A program made the position numbers and the translations under genes. Below are positions 1-6,097 of a stretch of 9,264 bases of DNA, one piece after another (the first letter of the stretch is position 1; the number at the start of each line of letters is the position of its first letter). Source of the DNA: Tannerella sp. GTDB lineage: Bacteria > Bacteroidota > Bacteroidia > Bacteroidales > Tannerellaceae. The stretch is taken from contig JAIRYY010000060.1 in assembly GCA_031267485.1 (NCBI GenBank), positions 1 through 9,264 on the forward strand. The letters are read 5' to 3'. The notes beneath the pieces were generated by a model that saw only the letters and a list, made by a program, of their open reading frames with translations, was not told the origin of the DNA and did no database searches.

Positions 1-95
1 GCCACATCCTTAAAAGGAATCCTTGCATTCTTCGAAATAATCTCCAGAATCTGACGGTCTAACCTGTCAATTTTTTCCGTTTCGGACTTTTCCAT
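1..95 (-). CDS. Lrp/AsnC-family transcriptional regulator, N-terminal fragment (cut by window edge)
   Basis: Only the first 31 codons lie in the window; the rest runs off the left edge. The reverse strand reads MEKSETEKIDRLDRQILEII followed by SKNARIPFKDV. The pattern of IDRLDRQIL..., then a 'KNARIPFKDVA' stretch, is the usual opening of Lrp/AsnC proteins: the first helix of the DNA-binding winged helix-turn-helix, leading into the second helix. Family members sense amino acids or similar ligands through a C-terminal RAM domain, which cannot be seen here. The start is the only ATG near a good promoter (125-155), giving a leader of roughly 20 bases without a clear Shine-Dalgarno sequence, as is common in Bacteroidetes. 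The ligand and targets cannot be told from this fragment. Confidence 0.82.
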   Translation of the reverse strand, partial: MEKSETEKIDRLDRQILEIISKNARIPFKDV

Positions 96-124
96 TTTCA
101 GTTATTTTTTATTGTAATAAGGCT

Positions 125-155
125 CAAAGATAAGAACTTTTCATTTAACTGCAAA
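125..155 (-). promoter_or_regulatory. Bacteroidetes-type promoter of the Lrp/AsnC gene
   Basis: The minus strand reads TTTG (152-155), a 19-base spacer, then TATCTTTG (125-132). This matches the Bacteroidetes primary sigma factor consensus TTTG / TAnnTTTG with normal spacing. Transcription would start near 118, about 20 bases before the ATG at 95. The site is seen directly; its use is inferred. Confidence 0.75.
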
Positions 156-158
156 AAA

Positions 159-494
159 TTACAGCCGCCGGATATTACTGTCAAGCCAGGCTATCCGTTT
201 TTCATAATAGAGACGAAATTATCCCTGGCGATAAAGGCGCCGTTGTCAAAATCCCATACGGGACCCGCTTTCAACAGGCCATTCCGGTCTTTGTTAAAAT
301 AACAACTTCTGGGAAGATTCGGTTCGCTGATTCCGGTCAACTCCATTACCAGCCAGAAATCAATGAATGAAACTTCGTCAATCATGGAAGCATATTCCCT
401 GTTCAAGACCCGACAGGTCAACTTCGTCCCCGCACGACGGAAACAGGATCAGCGGCAGGGCGAATATGATAAAGACTGACGTTTTCATCTTCAT
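159..494 (-). pseudogene. Decayed CotH-kinase-like lipoprotein gene (three frames, internal deletions)
   Basis: Three pieces in three frames line up in the order of one CotH-family protein. Piece 1 (494-378) starts ATG and encodes 38 residues with a lipoprotein signal, MKMKTSVFIIFALPLILFPS, then Cys and the acidic GDEVDL. Piece 2 (about 421-191) encodes IDEVSFIDFWLVMELTG, SCYFNKDRNG and GPVWDFDNGAF, the hallmark stretch near the C-terminal end of CotH kinase domains. Piece 3 (about 225-159) encodes YYEKRIAWLDSNIRRL, a typical CotH C-terminus. Intact members are several hundred residues long, so most of the kinase domain between pieces 1 and 2, including the ATP-binding part, is missing. Some sequence between pieces 2 and 3 is also lost. 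CotH proteins are atypical protein kinases, first known from spore coats; similar proteins occur in Bacteroidetes, where I know of no fixed function. No promoter of its own is visible, and it lies just past a terminator. A short surviving lipopeptide from piece 1 cannot be excluded. Confidence 0.78.
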
Positions 495-511
495 ACAGTT
501 TGAGTTTTTAC

Positions 512-559
512 AAAAAAAAGGAGGCGGCCTGTCTGTTCCTCAAAACAAAAGCCGCCTCC
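512..559 (-). terminator. Rho-independent terminator after the OmpA/TPR gene
   Basis: On the minus strand a perfect 9-bp stem, GGAGGCGGC pairing with GCCGCCTCC (551-559 with 520-528), is followed at once by eight T residues (519-512). The loop is 22 bases. It begins about 35 bases after the stop codon at 594 and would separate the lipoprotein gene from the CotH remnant. Confidence 0.85.
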
Positions 560-593
560 CGAACAATTTAATAAAACTTTAATTACACGAAAT

Positions 594-2285
594 TTATTTG
601 ATTAAATCCGTAAACGATGCATTGGTTGCATATTTGGCAAATTCCAGATCGATGGCGGCTTCCTGTGCAAGCGAGCGGTTTTTGCCGATAGCCGCTTTCA
701 GGTTGCTTACCACTCCGTTCGAATCATTCGTGCGGGCTGCAACGACCGCTTTCAGATAGTCCGTAATGGCATTGGCATTCTTAACGCCGTTCAACGTCTG
801 GGCTGCCTTGCTGTAATCTTTCGTCAGAAGCTGGGCAAGAGCGGCATTGTTGCTCTTCGTGCCGGCAAACGAACTGACCGCCTTGGCATATTCGCCCTGT
901 TCGAGATAAAGCAGACCGAGCGCCTCGCCCAGTTCGGGCACGCCGGAAGCGTTGCCAAGCAGCTGCTGAGCCTTGCTCTTGTCGCCCTTGAGCAGGGCAA
1001 GAAGACCCAGATTGACATTCGCTTCGCTGTTGCTTTTGGTGGAATTGGATTTGGCAAACAGCTGTTCCGCCTTTTCATAGTCGCCTGCGATAAAGCGCTG
1101 TATACCGATGTTGTTCCATGTACGGTAATCATTCGGATAAATATTACCGGCTTTCGTGTAGATGGCTTCCTTTTCGGCGTTATTTTCCGTCAGTGTAGCC
1201 GCATACAGCAGTTCTTCCACCGTAAGGCTTCCCGCATCGCTTTTTGCCAGCGAGGCAATTTCCTCATCCGATTTCCCGATGATTTCAATGTTCGCCGTCA
1301 GGCGCGAGCGGCGCAGCTGCGGAAGAATCTCGTCAGCCAGCGATTTGAACACGGTGGAAATGTTTTTGATTTCACGTTCGCGCTGTTCCGGGTCATTATA
1401 CATCGACAGCACGCGAAGAACGAGGTCCTTGTCCTGAAGACCTGATTTCGACACAAGGTCGCGGAATCCTTCCCAGTCCTGAGCGGTATAGCGGGCATCA
1501 ACCGGAACGTCGATTTTACGCTTTTTAAGCTCCTTGTCCAGGAATTTCGCTGTGTTGCCTTCGCGGCGTTCGGCCAGAGCGTCATTCAGTTTCACGCCGC
1601 CATCGGGAGATGCATAGGCCGAAATCTCAACGGAGACGTTCTGATTGGGCGCTTCGTTCGCGTTCTGCACCAGATTCTGCCAGTCCTTAATTTCTTCCTT
1701 GCCGAGTTCCTTCGACCGCAGTTCGGCCTGCTGTATCAGGAACATGATGTTTGCATCATAGGCCTCCTTGATGATACGCTGGAACTTGTCGGCGCCTATT
1801 GCGGGAGCGGCCGTTGCGGCGTCAGCCAGCGCGGAAGTCGCAATCACGCCATCGGCTATTTTGACATCCGGCAGCTTCACGGTCTTGTTCTTTATTTTCG
1901 CGTCGAACGTCAGGTACAACTCCGACTTTTTCATGGCCGGTTTATATTCAAACGTCGAACGCATGGTTACATTTCCGCCGGAAGCATAAGCGATAACCTG
2001 ATTGTTGGCTTTCGCTTTCTCTCCCTGGAAAGTATAAGAAGTCCCCCAGGTTTCTCCCGTAGCATAACGAAGCACCGGCGTAACGGTAACTACGGCATTT
2101 TTGTTAAACCATTTGGCGGGGAATGTCGCGCTGATAGTCACGGGTATTTCACCGCCTATCACTTCAAGAGGCTGCGGTTCAGCCTTGATGTACTGCTCCG
2201 ATAACGGAGTCAATTTTCCCGAACATGCGGGAAATGCTAAAATAGCGGCCAATGCGAGGAATGGCAAAAAGATCTTTTTGTTCAT
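594..2285 (-). CDS. OmpA-like and TPR-containing lipoprotein
   Basis: A 563-residue lipoprotein. Residues 1-20 form a signal peptide and Cys21 (AFPAC) is the likely lipidation site. The residues after Cys21 (SGKLTPL) are not acidic, so it lacks the usual Bacteroidetes surface-export signal and probably faces the periplasm. Residues 25-150 look like a beta-rich domain. Residues about 217-336 resemble an OmpA-C domain: VSVEISAYASPDGG, then NDALAERREGNTAKFL, ending in LPQLRRSRLTANIEI. The asparagine and arginine of N-x-x-L-x-x-x-R, typical of peptidoglycan-contacting OmpA domains, are present. From about 371 to 545 come tetratricopeptide-like helices, for example YPNDYRTWNNIGIQRFIAGD followed by YEKAEQLF and LGLLALLKGDKSKAQQLL. 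The fusion suggests an envelope scaffold that touches peptidoglycan and binds partner proteins; this is inference. The gene is monocistronic, with a divergent promoter upstream and a strong terminator downstream. The start is the ATG directly before the lysine-bearing signal peptide. Confidence 0.88.
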   Translation of the reverse strand: MNKKIFLPFLALAAILAFPACSGKLTPLSEQYIKAEPQPLEVIGGEIPVTISATFPAKWFNKNAVVTVTPVLRYATGETWGTSYTFQGEKAKANNQVIAYASGGNVTMRSTFEYKPAMKKSELYLTFDAKIKNKTVKLPDVKIADGVIATSALADAATAAPAIGADKFQRIIKEAYDANIMFLIQQAELRSKELGKEEIKDWQNLVQNANEAPNQNVSVEISAYASPDGGVKLNDALAERREGNTAKFLDKELKKRKIDVPVDARYTAQDWEGFRDLVSKSGLQDKDLVLRVLSMYNDPEQREREIKNISTVFKSLADEILPQLRRSRLTANIEIIGKSDEEIASLAKSDAGSLTVEELLYAATLTENNAEKEAIYTKAGNIYPNDYRTWNNIGIQRFIAGDYEKAEQLFAKSNSTKSNSEANVNLGLLALLKGDKSKAQQLLGNASGVPELGEALGLLYLEQGEYAKAVSSFAGTKSNNAALAQLLTKDYSKAAQTLNGVKNANAITDYLKAVVAARTNDSNGVVSNLKAAIGKNRSLAQEAAIDLEFAKYATNASFTDLIK

Positions 2286-2371
2286 AACAGTTAACTCTAA
2301 AAATTATTTTACTTATGTCTAATTCTCTGTTTTCTAATTTAATGTCATCAATCATGTAGTTTGAGTGCGTG

Positions 2372-2379
2372 CAAAATTA
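2372..2379 (-). promoter_or_regulatory. Probable -7 element of the OmpA/TPR lipoprotein gene
   Basis: The minus strand carries TAATTTTG, matching TAnnTTTG. No clear TTTG sits at the -33 distance; that region is only A/T-rich. Transcription would start near 2364, leaving an AT-rich leader of about 79 bases before the ATG at 2285. Confidence 0.5.
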
Positions 2380-2433
2380 AAAAAAAACTTTTATAGACGG
2401 ACTATAAAACCGAAAAAAAATTCAAAAAAATCG

Positions 2434-2441
2434 TACTTTTG
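2434..2441 (+). promoter_or_regulatory. Probable -7 element of the aroA operon
   Basis: The plus strand has TACTTTTG, matching the Bacteroidetes TAnnTTTG box. A start near 2448 would give a leader of only about 16 bases before the ATG at 2464. The -33 position lacks a clear TTTG and lies in an A-rich tract. It also argues against any aroA start upstream of 2448. Confidence 0.55.
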
Positions 2442-2463
2442 CATTTTCATTCAAAAAGGGATT

Positions 2464-3702
2464 ATGAATTATCTGATAAAAGCTCCTGAAAATCTGTGTG
2501 AAGATATCTGTTTGCCGGCATCCAAAAGCATTAGCAACAGGGTGTTAATACTGAACTCCCTGTGCCGCCACCCGAAAAAAATAAATAACATATCGGTATG
2601 CGACGATACCGGCGCGATGATAAAAGCGCTTCACGGCGGCGACCCTGTTATTGATGTCGGGGCAGCCGGGACGGCGATGCGCTTTCTTACGGCTTTGCTG
2701 TCCGTGAAAAGCGGCACGCGGACGATTACCGGTACGGAGAGGATGAAAAACCGCCCCGTCAAACTCTTAGTCGACGCTTTGAGGTCGCTGGGCGCCGGGA
2801 TTGAATACGCCGGAAAAGACGGTTTCCCGCCACTGCAAATCGAGGGGCGGACGCTGCCGGGCGGTACCGTGTCGCTGGACGGAGGGGTCAGTTCGCAGTA
2901 TATTTCGGCGCTGCTGATGATTGCGCCGCTGATGGCCGGCGGCATGCGGCTGCACCTGACGGGCAACATCATTTCCCGTCCCTACATAAACCTGACGATA
3001 CAGCTCATGCGGCAGTTCGGCGTTTCAGTCTCCGGGGAGGGACAGACGTTCGCCGTTCCGCCCGGACAATACTCCGCCCCGGAAAATTTCACGGTGGAAC
3101 AGGACTGGAGCGCCGCCTCGTACTGGTACGCGACAATCGCGCTGTGCAAAAGCGGGGATGCCCGTATTTCCCTGCCGGGACTGTTACCCGGCAGCCTGCA
3201 GGGAGATGCTTCCATTGCGGCGCTGTTTGACAGACTGGGCGTGCAAACAGCCTTTACTTCATCGGGCGTTACGCTCGTGAAAAAGGAAATGGCGGCGAAC
3301 TCCGCCCCGCTGACCTTCGATTTCGTCTCCATGCCCGACATGGCGCAAACGGCGGCCGTCACCTGCACTATGCTTGGTATCCCGTTCCGCTTCAACGGGC
3401 TGCAAAGCCTCAGGATAAAGGAAACAGACCGGCTGGAAGCGCTCCGTACCGAATTGGGCAAATTCGGCTATCCGGTCGCCATACACGGCGGCGATACCCT
3501 CGAATGGAACGGCGAAAAGGGCGAACCCGTACAGTCGCCGGTCGTGGCTACTTACGAGGATCACCGCATGGCGATGGCTTTTGCTCCTGTCGCCATGTGC
3601 AGGCCGGAAGGAATCCGCATTTCGAATCCGGAAGTCGTGTCGAAAAGTTATCCCCGCTACTGGGACGATCTTGTAAAAGCAGGATTCTCCATAACTATAT
3701 AA
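2464..3702 (+). CDS. aroA: 3-phosphoshikimate 1-carboxyvinyltransferase (EPSP synthase)
   Basis: This enzyme joins phosphoenolpyruvate and shikimate-3-phosphate, the sixth step of the shikimate pathway to chorismate, in the cytoplasm. The 412-residue product has normal family length. Visible active-site features are LPASKSISNR (Lys21, Ser22, Arg26; shikimate-phosphate and PEP contacts), GAAGTAMRFL (67-75, PEP loop), Arg97 in RMKNRP, VSSQY (Ser143, Ser144, Gln145), catalytic Asp292 in SMPDMAQ, RIKETDRLEALR (Lys319, Glu320, Arg323), EDHRMAM (365-371) and VVSKSYPRYW (Lys394). In the PEP loop, the position that is proline in the Escherichia coli enzyme (Pro101) is phenylalanine here (Phe74), and Asn94 is alanine. 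An in-frame reading upstream to 2365 exists, but it is low-complexity, lysine-rich and lies ahead of the promoter. ATG 2464, preceded by AAGGG (2456-2460), is therefore the start. It is the first gene of a probable three-gene operon. Confidence 0.97.
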   Translation: MNYLIKAPENLCEDICLPASKSISNRVLILNSLCRHPKKINNISVCDDTGAMIKALHGGDPVIDVGAAGTAMRFLTALLSVKSGTRTITGTERMKNRPVKLLVDALRSLGAGIEYAGKDGFPPLQIEGRTLPGGTVSLDGGVSSQYISALLMIAPLMAGGMRLHLTGNIISRPYINLTIQLMRQFGVSVSGEGQTFAVPPGQYSAPENFTVEQDWSAASYWYATIALCKSGDARISLPGLLPGSLQGDASIAALFDRLGVQTAFTSSGVTLVKKEMAANSAPLTFDFVSMPDMAQTAAVTCTMLGIPFRFNGLQSLRIKETDRLEALRTELGKFGYPVAIHGGDTLEWNGEKGEPVQSPVVATYEDHRMAMAFAPVAMCRPEGIRISNPEVVSKSYPRYWDDLVKAGFSITI

Positions 3703-3706
3703 TATA

Positions 3707-4156
3707 ATGTGGTATCTGGTTTCAGGAATAATTGTTTTGGGTATCGTGGCCGCCATAAGCGGTTACTTTGACAGCCGCAGACGGCGTCCGCAGGAACGCG
3801 GCGAAACGGATACGGCTGTTCTTTCGGACTGTTGCGGCCGGCACAAGGTGTGCGAGCGCGATAGCCTGCTTGCGGCCGCAGGCCGGGAAGCCGAATATTA
3901 TGACGATGAGGAACTGGACGCTTATCGCGGAACAGCGCCGGACGGATACCCGGACCGGGGCGTCGAAGAATTTCGTGAAGTGCTTTATTCCCTGCGCGAA
4001 ACGGAAGTTGCCGGCTGGCTGCGCAGCCTGCAGCTTCGCAATATAAATCTGCCGGAACAGCTGACGGACGAAGCGCTGCTCATCGTCGGAGAACGGCGGC
4101 AGGATGCGTTCAGTCCGGAAAGCGGGGACGGAGGGTTGAGCATGCGCCAATTATAA
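3707..4156 (+). CDS. Small membrane-anchored protein with CCGxHxVCE motif, function unknown
   Basis: A 149-residue protein that I recognise only as a conserved Bacteroidales type. Residues 1-20 (MWYLVSGIIVLGIVAAISGY) form one hydrophobic anchor, followed by a basic patch (RRRRP, 24-28), so the body is predicted to be cytoplasmic. Residues 41-50 read DCCGRHKVCE: Cys42, Cys43, His46 and Cys49 could bind a metal or an Fe-S cluster, but this is untested. Next come an acidic segment, YYDDEELDAYRG (64-75), and a conserved-looking helical part, VEEFREVLYSLRETEVAGWL (86-105), then LPEQLTDEALLIVGERR. I recall such proteins sometimes being labelled 'phospholipase' in databases, but no lipase motif is visible and I do not adopt that name. 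It starts 4 bases after the aroA stop and ends 12 bases before the permease, so it is probably translated from the same message. Confidence 0.8.
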   Translation: MWYLVSGIIVLGIVAAISGYFDSRRRRPQERGETDTAVLSDCCGRHKVCERDSLLAAAGREAEYYDDEELDAYRGTAPDGYPDRGVEEFREVLYSLRETEVAGWLRSLQLRNINLPEQLTDEALLIVGERRQDAFSPESGDGGLSMRQL

Positions 4157-4168
4157 AAATAACGCCTT

Positions 4169-4978
4169 ATGGATATTTTACAGTACACATTCTTTCAAAA
4201 CGCTATCTGGGCAAGTTTCCTCACGGCTATCGCATGCGGTATTACGGGGACGTACATCGTTTCACGCCGCATTGTATTCATCAGCGGAGGCATCACGCAC
4301 GCTTCTTTCGGCGGGCTGGGAATCGGTTTCTATGCGGGAATCAACCCGCTGTTGTCCGCGCTGATTTTTTCCGTAATGTCGGCTTTCGGCGTGGAGTATC
4401 TCAGTCATTCGGGCGGTTACAGGCGAATACGCGAAGATTCCGTGATTGCTTCGGTATGGTCGCTCGGGATGGCCATCGGCGTGATTTTCATGTTCCTCAC
4501 TCCCGGTTATGCCCCGAACCTCTCCGCTTATCTTTTCGGAAACATACTGACCGTATCCAGAACGGACATTTGCTGGATGGCCGTCCTGACCTTCATTCTG
4601 ATACTTGCATACATTCCGGGACGGAGAGCGCTCATGTACACGGCGTTCGACCGCGACTTCGCGTTCACGCAGGGCTTGCCGGTACGGTTCATCGAATATG
4701 CGATGATGTTTTTCATCTCGGCGACGATTGTCCTGTCCATTCGTTTAGTCGGTATCATGCTACTGATGAGCATCCTGACAGTCCCCCAGATGACGGTCAA
4801 CATGTTTACTTCAGACTATCATAAAATCGTAATAACAAGCAGCATACTGGGATTTTTCGGATGTGCGGCGGGACTGTTCCTGTCCTATTTCTTCAATATC
4901 CCGTCCGGGGCGTTCATCATCCTGATTCTGATTATCCTCTTTCTGATTGCCAAAGCTGTCCATTCGCTGATAACATGA
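4169..4978 (+). CDS. Metal ABC transporter permease, ABC-3 (ZnuB/MntB-like) family
   Basis: A 269-residue integral inner-membrane protein with about eight hydrophobic segments, the normal size for the family. Family signatures include GTYIVSRRIVFISGGITHAS (27-46) followed by FGGLGIGFYAGI, corresponding to the usual 'GdaisHa..pG' segment. Others are SLGMAIGVIFMF, NLSAYLFGNILTVS, the cytoplasmic coupling stretch YTAFDRDFAFTQGLPV and RLVGIMLLMSILTVPQ. These transporters import zinc, manganese or iron and need a periplasmic binding protein and an ATPase. Neither partner is encoded in the window, so the substrate cannot be decided. Zinc is the commonest guess for Bacteroidetes relatives, but that is inference. 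It is the last gene of the aroA run, followed by a convergent spacer with inverted repeats. Confidence 0.9.
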   Translation: MDILQYTFFQNAIWASFLTAIACGITGTYIVSRRIVFISGGITHASFGGLGIGFYAGINPLLSALIFSVMSAFGVEYLSHSGGYRRIREDSVIASVWSLGMAIGVIFMFLTPGYAPNLSAYLFGNILTVSRTDICWMAVLTFILILAYIPGRRALMYTAFDRDFAFTQGLPVRFIEYAMMFFISATIVLSIRLVGIMLLMSILTVPQMTVNMFTSDYHKIVITSSILGFFGCAAGLFLSYFFNIPSGAFIILILIILFLIAKAVHSLIT

Positions 4979-5022
4979 GTTTTTCGTATATCACTCCGGC
5001 AAATATCCCGCAGGTGCGCCCC

Positions 5023-5057
5023 CGGACAATCCCCGTATAGCGTCTGCCGGTTGTCCG
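5023..5057 (+). terminator. Candidate terminator hairpin after the aroA-permease operon
   Basis: CGGACAA (5023-5029) pairs with TTGTCCG (5051-5057) around a 21-base loop and is followed by CATTTTATCC, only a weak U-tract. It lies in the 107-base spacer between two convergent genes, where a terminator is expected. A second, crossing inverted repeat, AATCCCC (5028-5034) with GGGGATT (5079-5085), shares bases with the first, so the two stems would compete. The structure was not computed. Confidence 0.4.
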
Positions 5058-5085
5058 CATTTTATCCGTGCTGTATCGGGGGATT

Positions 5086-6009
5086 TTACTTCCGCTTTCC
5101 GGCCAACTGCTTCTTTAATTCCTCAATGACCTTTTTCTGTTCTTCAAGAGTATTTTTCTGTTCTTCAAGGGCATTATCTTTCTCCTTCATGACATTTTTC
5201 TGGTCCTCAATGACCTTTCCCTGTTCTTCATTGACCTTTTTTTCCTTGGCGAGCTCCCGTTCCCGGAATTGGAGTTCTTCCAGATAGTCGTCTTCATAAT
5301 CCATCTCTACCTGTATCTGTTCGCTCTCGACGGCCTTGCGCAGACGGCGGATGATGGGGCGGTAGTCCTTCGGGTAGTCGTCCTCATTTATACTCAGGAT
5401 GTGACTCTGACCCGGGTCGAAGACGCTCAGCAGCCTTTCGAGGTCTGTGCGGCGGCTGTACTTCAGCTGCCGGGTCTGCACAATCCACGAGCGGTGGTGC
5501 ATGCTGTCTATGAACTCGTTGCCGGAGGCGTCCAGCAGTTTGCCGGTCGTGACGTCCCATACCGCAGAATCCACACGGATGACCGGACATCCCGGTATGC
5601 CGATGTCATGACCCAGAATGAAGATGCAGTATATCTGACGCGCCTTGTGGCTGTTTTCGCCGCCGTACGTGTTTCCCTTATTCTGGTAGTGCATCCCCAG
5701 GTAGCGGCGGAAACGCATGATGTCGGACATCAGTTTGGCTTTCTGCAGCTCGATTACCACCGTCTTGGAGCCGCCTTCCGGCGTGGCGATACGCGCCGAA
5801 AAGTCAATTCGGCAGACCGTATAATTCACCTCCGGCTTTTCCGGCTTGCCGTCTTTTTCAGCCGGTTTGCGGACGGTATATTCCTGCGCGGCAAAGTCCA
5901 GCTCCACCACCTTCTCCTGAATGACAGCCGAGAGGAATGCCTTTGCCACCCGGTTGTCCTCCATCATGAATTTGAAGACCGTATCGTAAATGGGATTCGC
6001 AATGTGCAT
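5086..6009 (-). CDS. PD-(D/E)XK nuclease of the Rpn / transposase-like family with C-terminal coiled coil
   Basis: A 307-residue protein. The start matches the family opening, NPIYDTVFKFMMEDNRVAKA (5-24). The catalytic core of PD-(D/E)XK enzymes is visible as Asp69 (CRIDFSARI) and, one strand later, Glu87-Leu-Gln89-Lys90 (VVIELQKAK). It continues into SDIMRFRRYLGMHY. This matches the group annotated as 'Rpn family recombination-promoting nuclease / putative transposase' (PDDEXK_2), which is abundant and often multicopy in Bacteroidales. Rpn proteins of Escherichia coli are DNA endonucleases, and some are linked to phage defence; whether this one does the same is unknown. Residues 244-305 are a highly charged coiled coil holding six perfect heptads (261-302). 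Despite the 'transposase' name, no terminal inverted repeats or target duplication are visible around it. It has its own promoter and stands alone between the convergent permease gene and apbE. Confidence 0.88.
   Translation of the reverse strand: MHIANPIYDTVFKFMMEDNRVAKAFLSAVIQEKVVELDFAAQEYTVRKPAEKDGKPEKPEVNYTVCRIDFSARIATPEGGSKTVVIELQKAKLMSDIMRFRRYLGMHYQNKGNTYGGENSHKARQIYCIFILGHDIGIPGCPVIRVDSAVWDVTTGKLLDASGNEFIDSMHHRSWIVQTRQLKYSRRTDLERLLSVFDPGQSHILSINEDDYPKDYRPIIRRLRKAVESEQIQVEMDYEDDYLEELQFRERELAKEKKVNEEQGKVIEDQKNVMKEKDNALEEQKNTLEEQKKVIEELKKQLAGKRK
5104..5229 (-). repeat. Six imperfect 21-bp units encoding coiled-coil heptads
   Basis: Within the nuclease gene, six consecutive seven-residue units read EEQGKVI, EDQKNVM, KEKDNAL, EEQKNTL, EEQKKVI and EELKKQL. 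All share the same acidic-polar-basic-hydrophobic layout. On the plus strand the core TGTTCTTCAA recurs (5140-5149 and 5161-5170, 21 bases apart, with diverged copies beyond). This indicates growth by tandem duplication and a potential for copy-number change without frameshift. Confidence 0.75.
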
Positions 6010-6039
6010 AATATTTCGTTTTTTTTTAGTTTACGGTCG

Positions 6040-6047
6040 CAAAGATA
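6040..6047 (-). promoter_or_regulatory. -7 element of the Rpn-like nuclease gene
   Basis: The minus strand reads TATCTTTG, a perfect TAnnTTTG box. A TTTG at 6070-6073 lies 22 bases upstream, slightly further than the usual spacing, so the -33 element is uncertain. Transcription from near 6033 would give a leader of about 24 bases before the ATG at 6009. The gene therefore probably does not depend on the apbE operon. Confidence 0.6.
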
Positions 6048-6097
6048 AATCATATTCACCGGAAAACCGCAAAAAAACGCTCGATAAAATCACATTT

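Noticed and set aside
367..582. 71-codon plus-strand open frame across the CotH remnant and the terminator
   Set aside because: It reads through the terminator hairpin, has no start signal, and lies opposite recognisable CotH pieces.
2365..2463. In-frame upstream extension of aroA by 33 codons
   Set aside because: It is translated from A-rich promoter DNA, is lysine-rich and low-complexity, and starts upstream of the -7 box at 2434-2441. The family's N-terminus fits ATG 2464.
5086..6009. Nuclease gene as part of an insertion sequence
   Set aside because: The family is often named 'transposase', but no terminal inverted repeats or matching target duplications are visible at its borders.
5269..6048. 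259-codon open frame on the plus strand opposite the Rpn-like nuclease gene
   Set aside because: It is a mirror of the nuclease frame, with no recognisable motif, no promoter box on that strand and atypical composition. The minus strand has clear family signatures.
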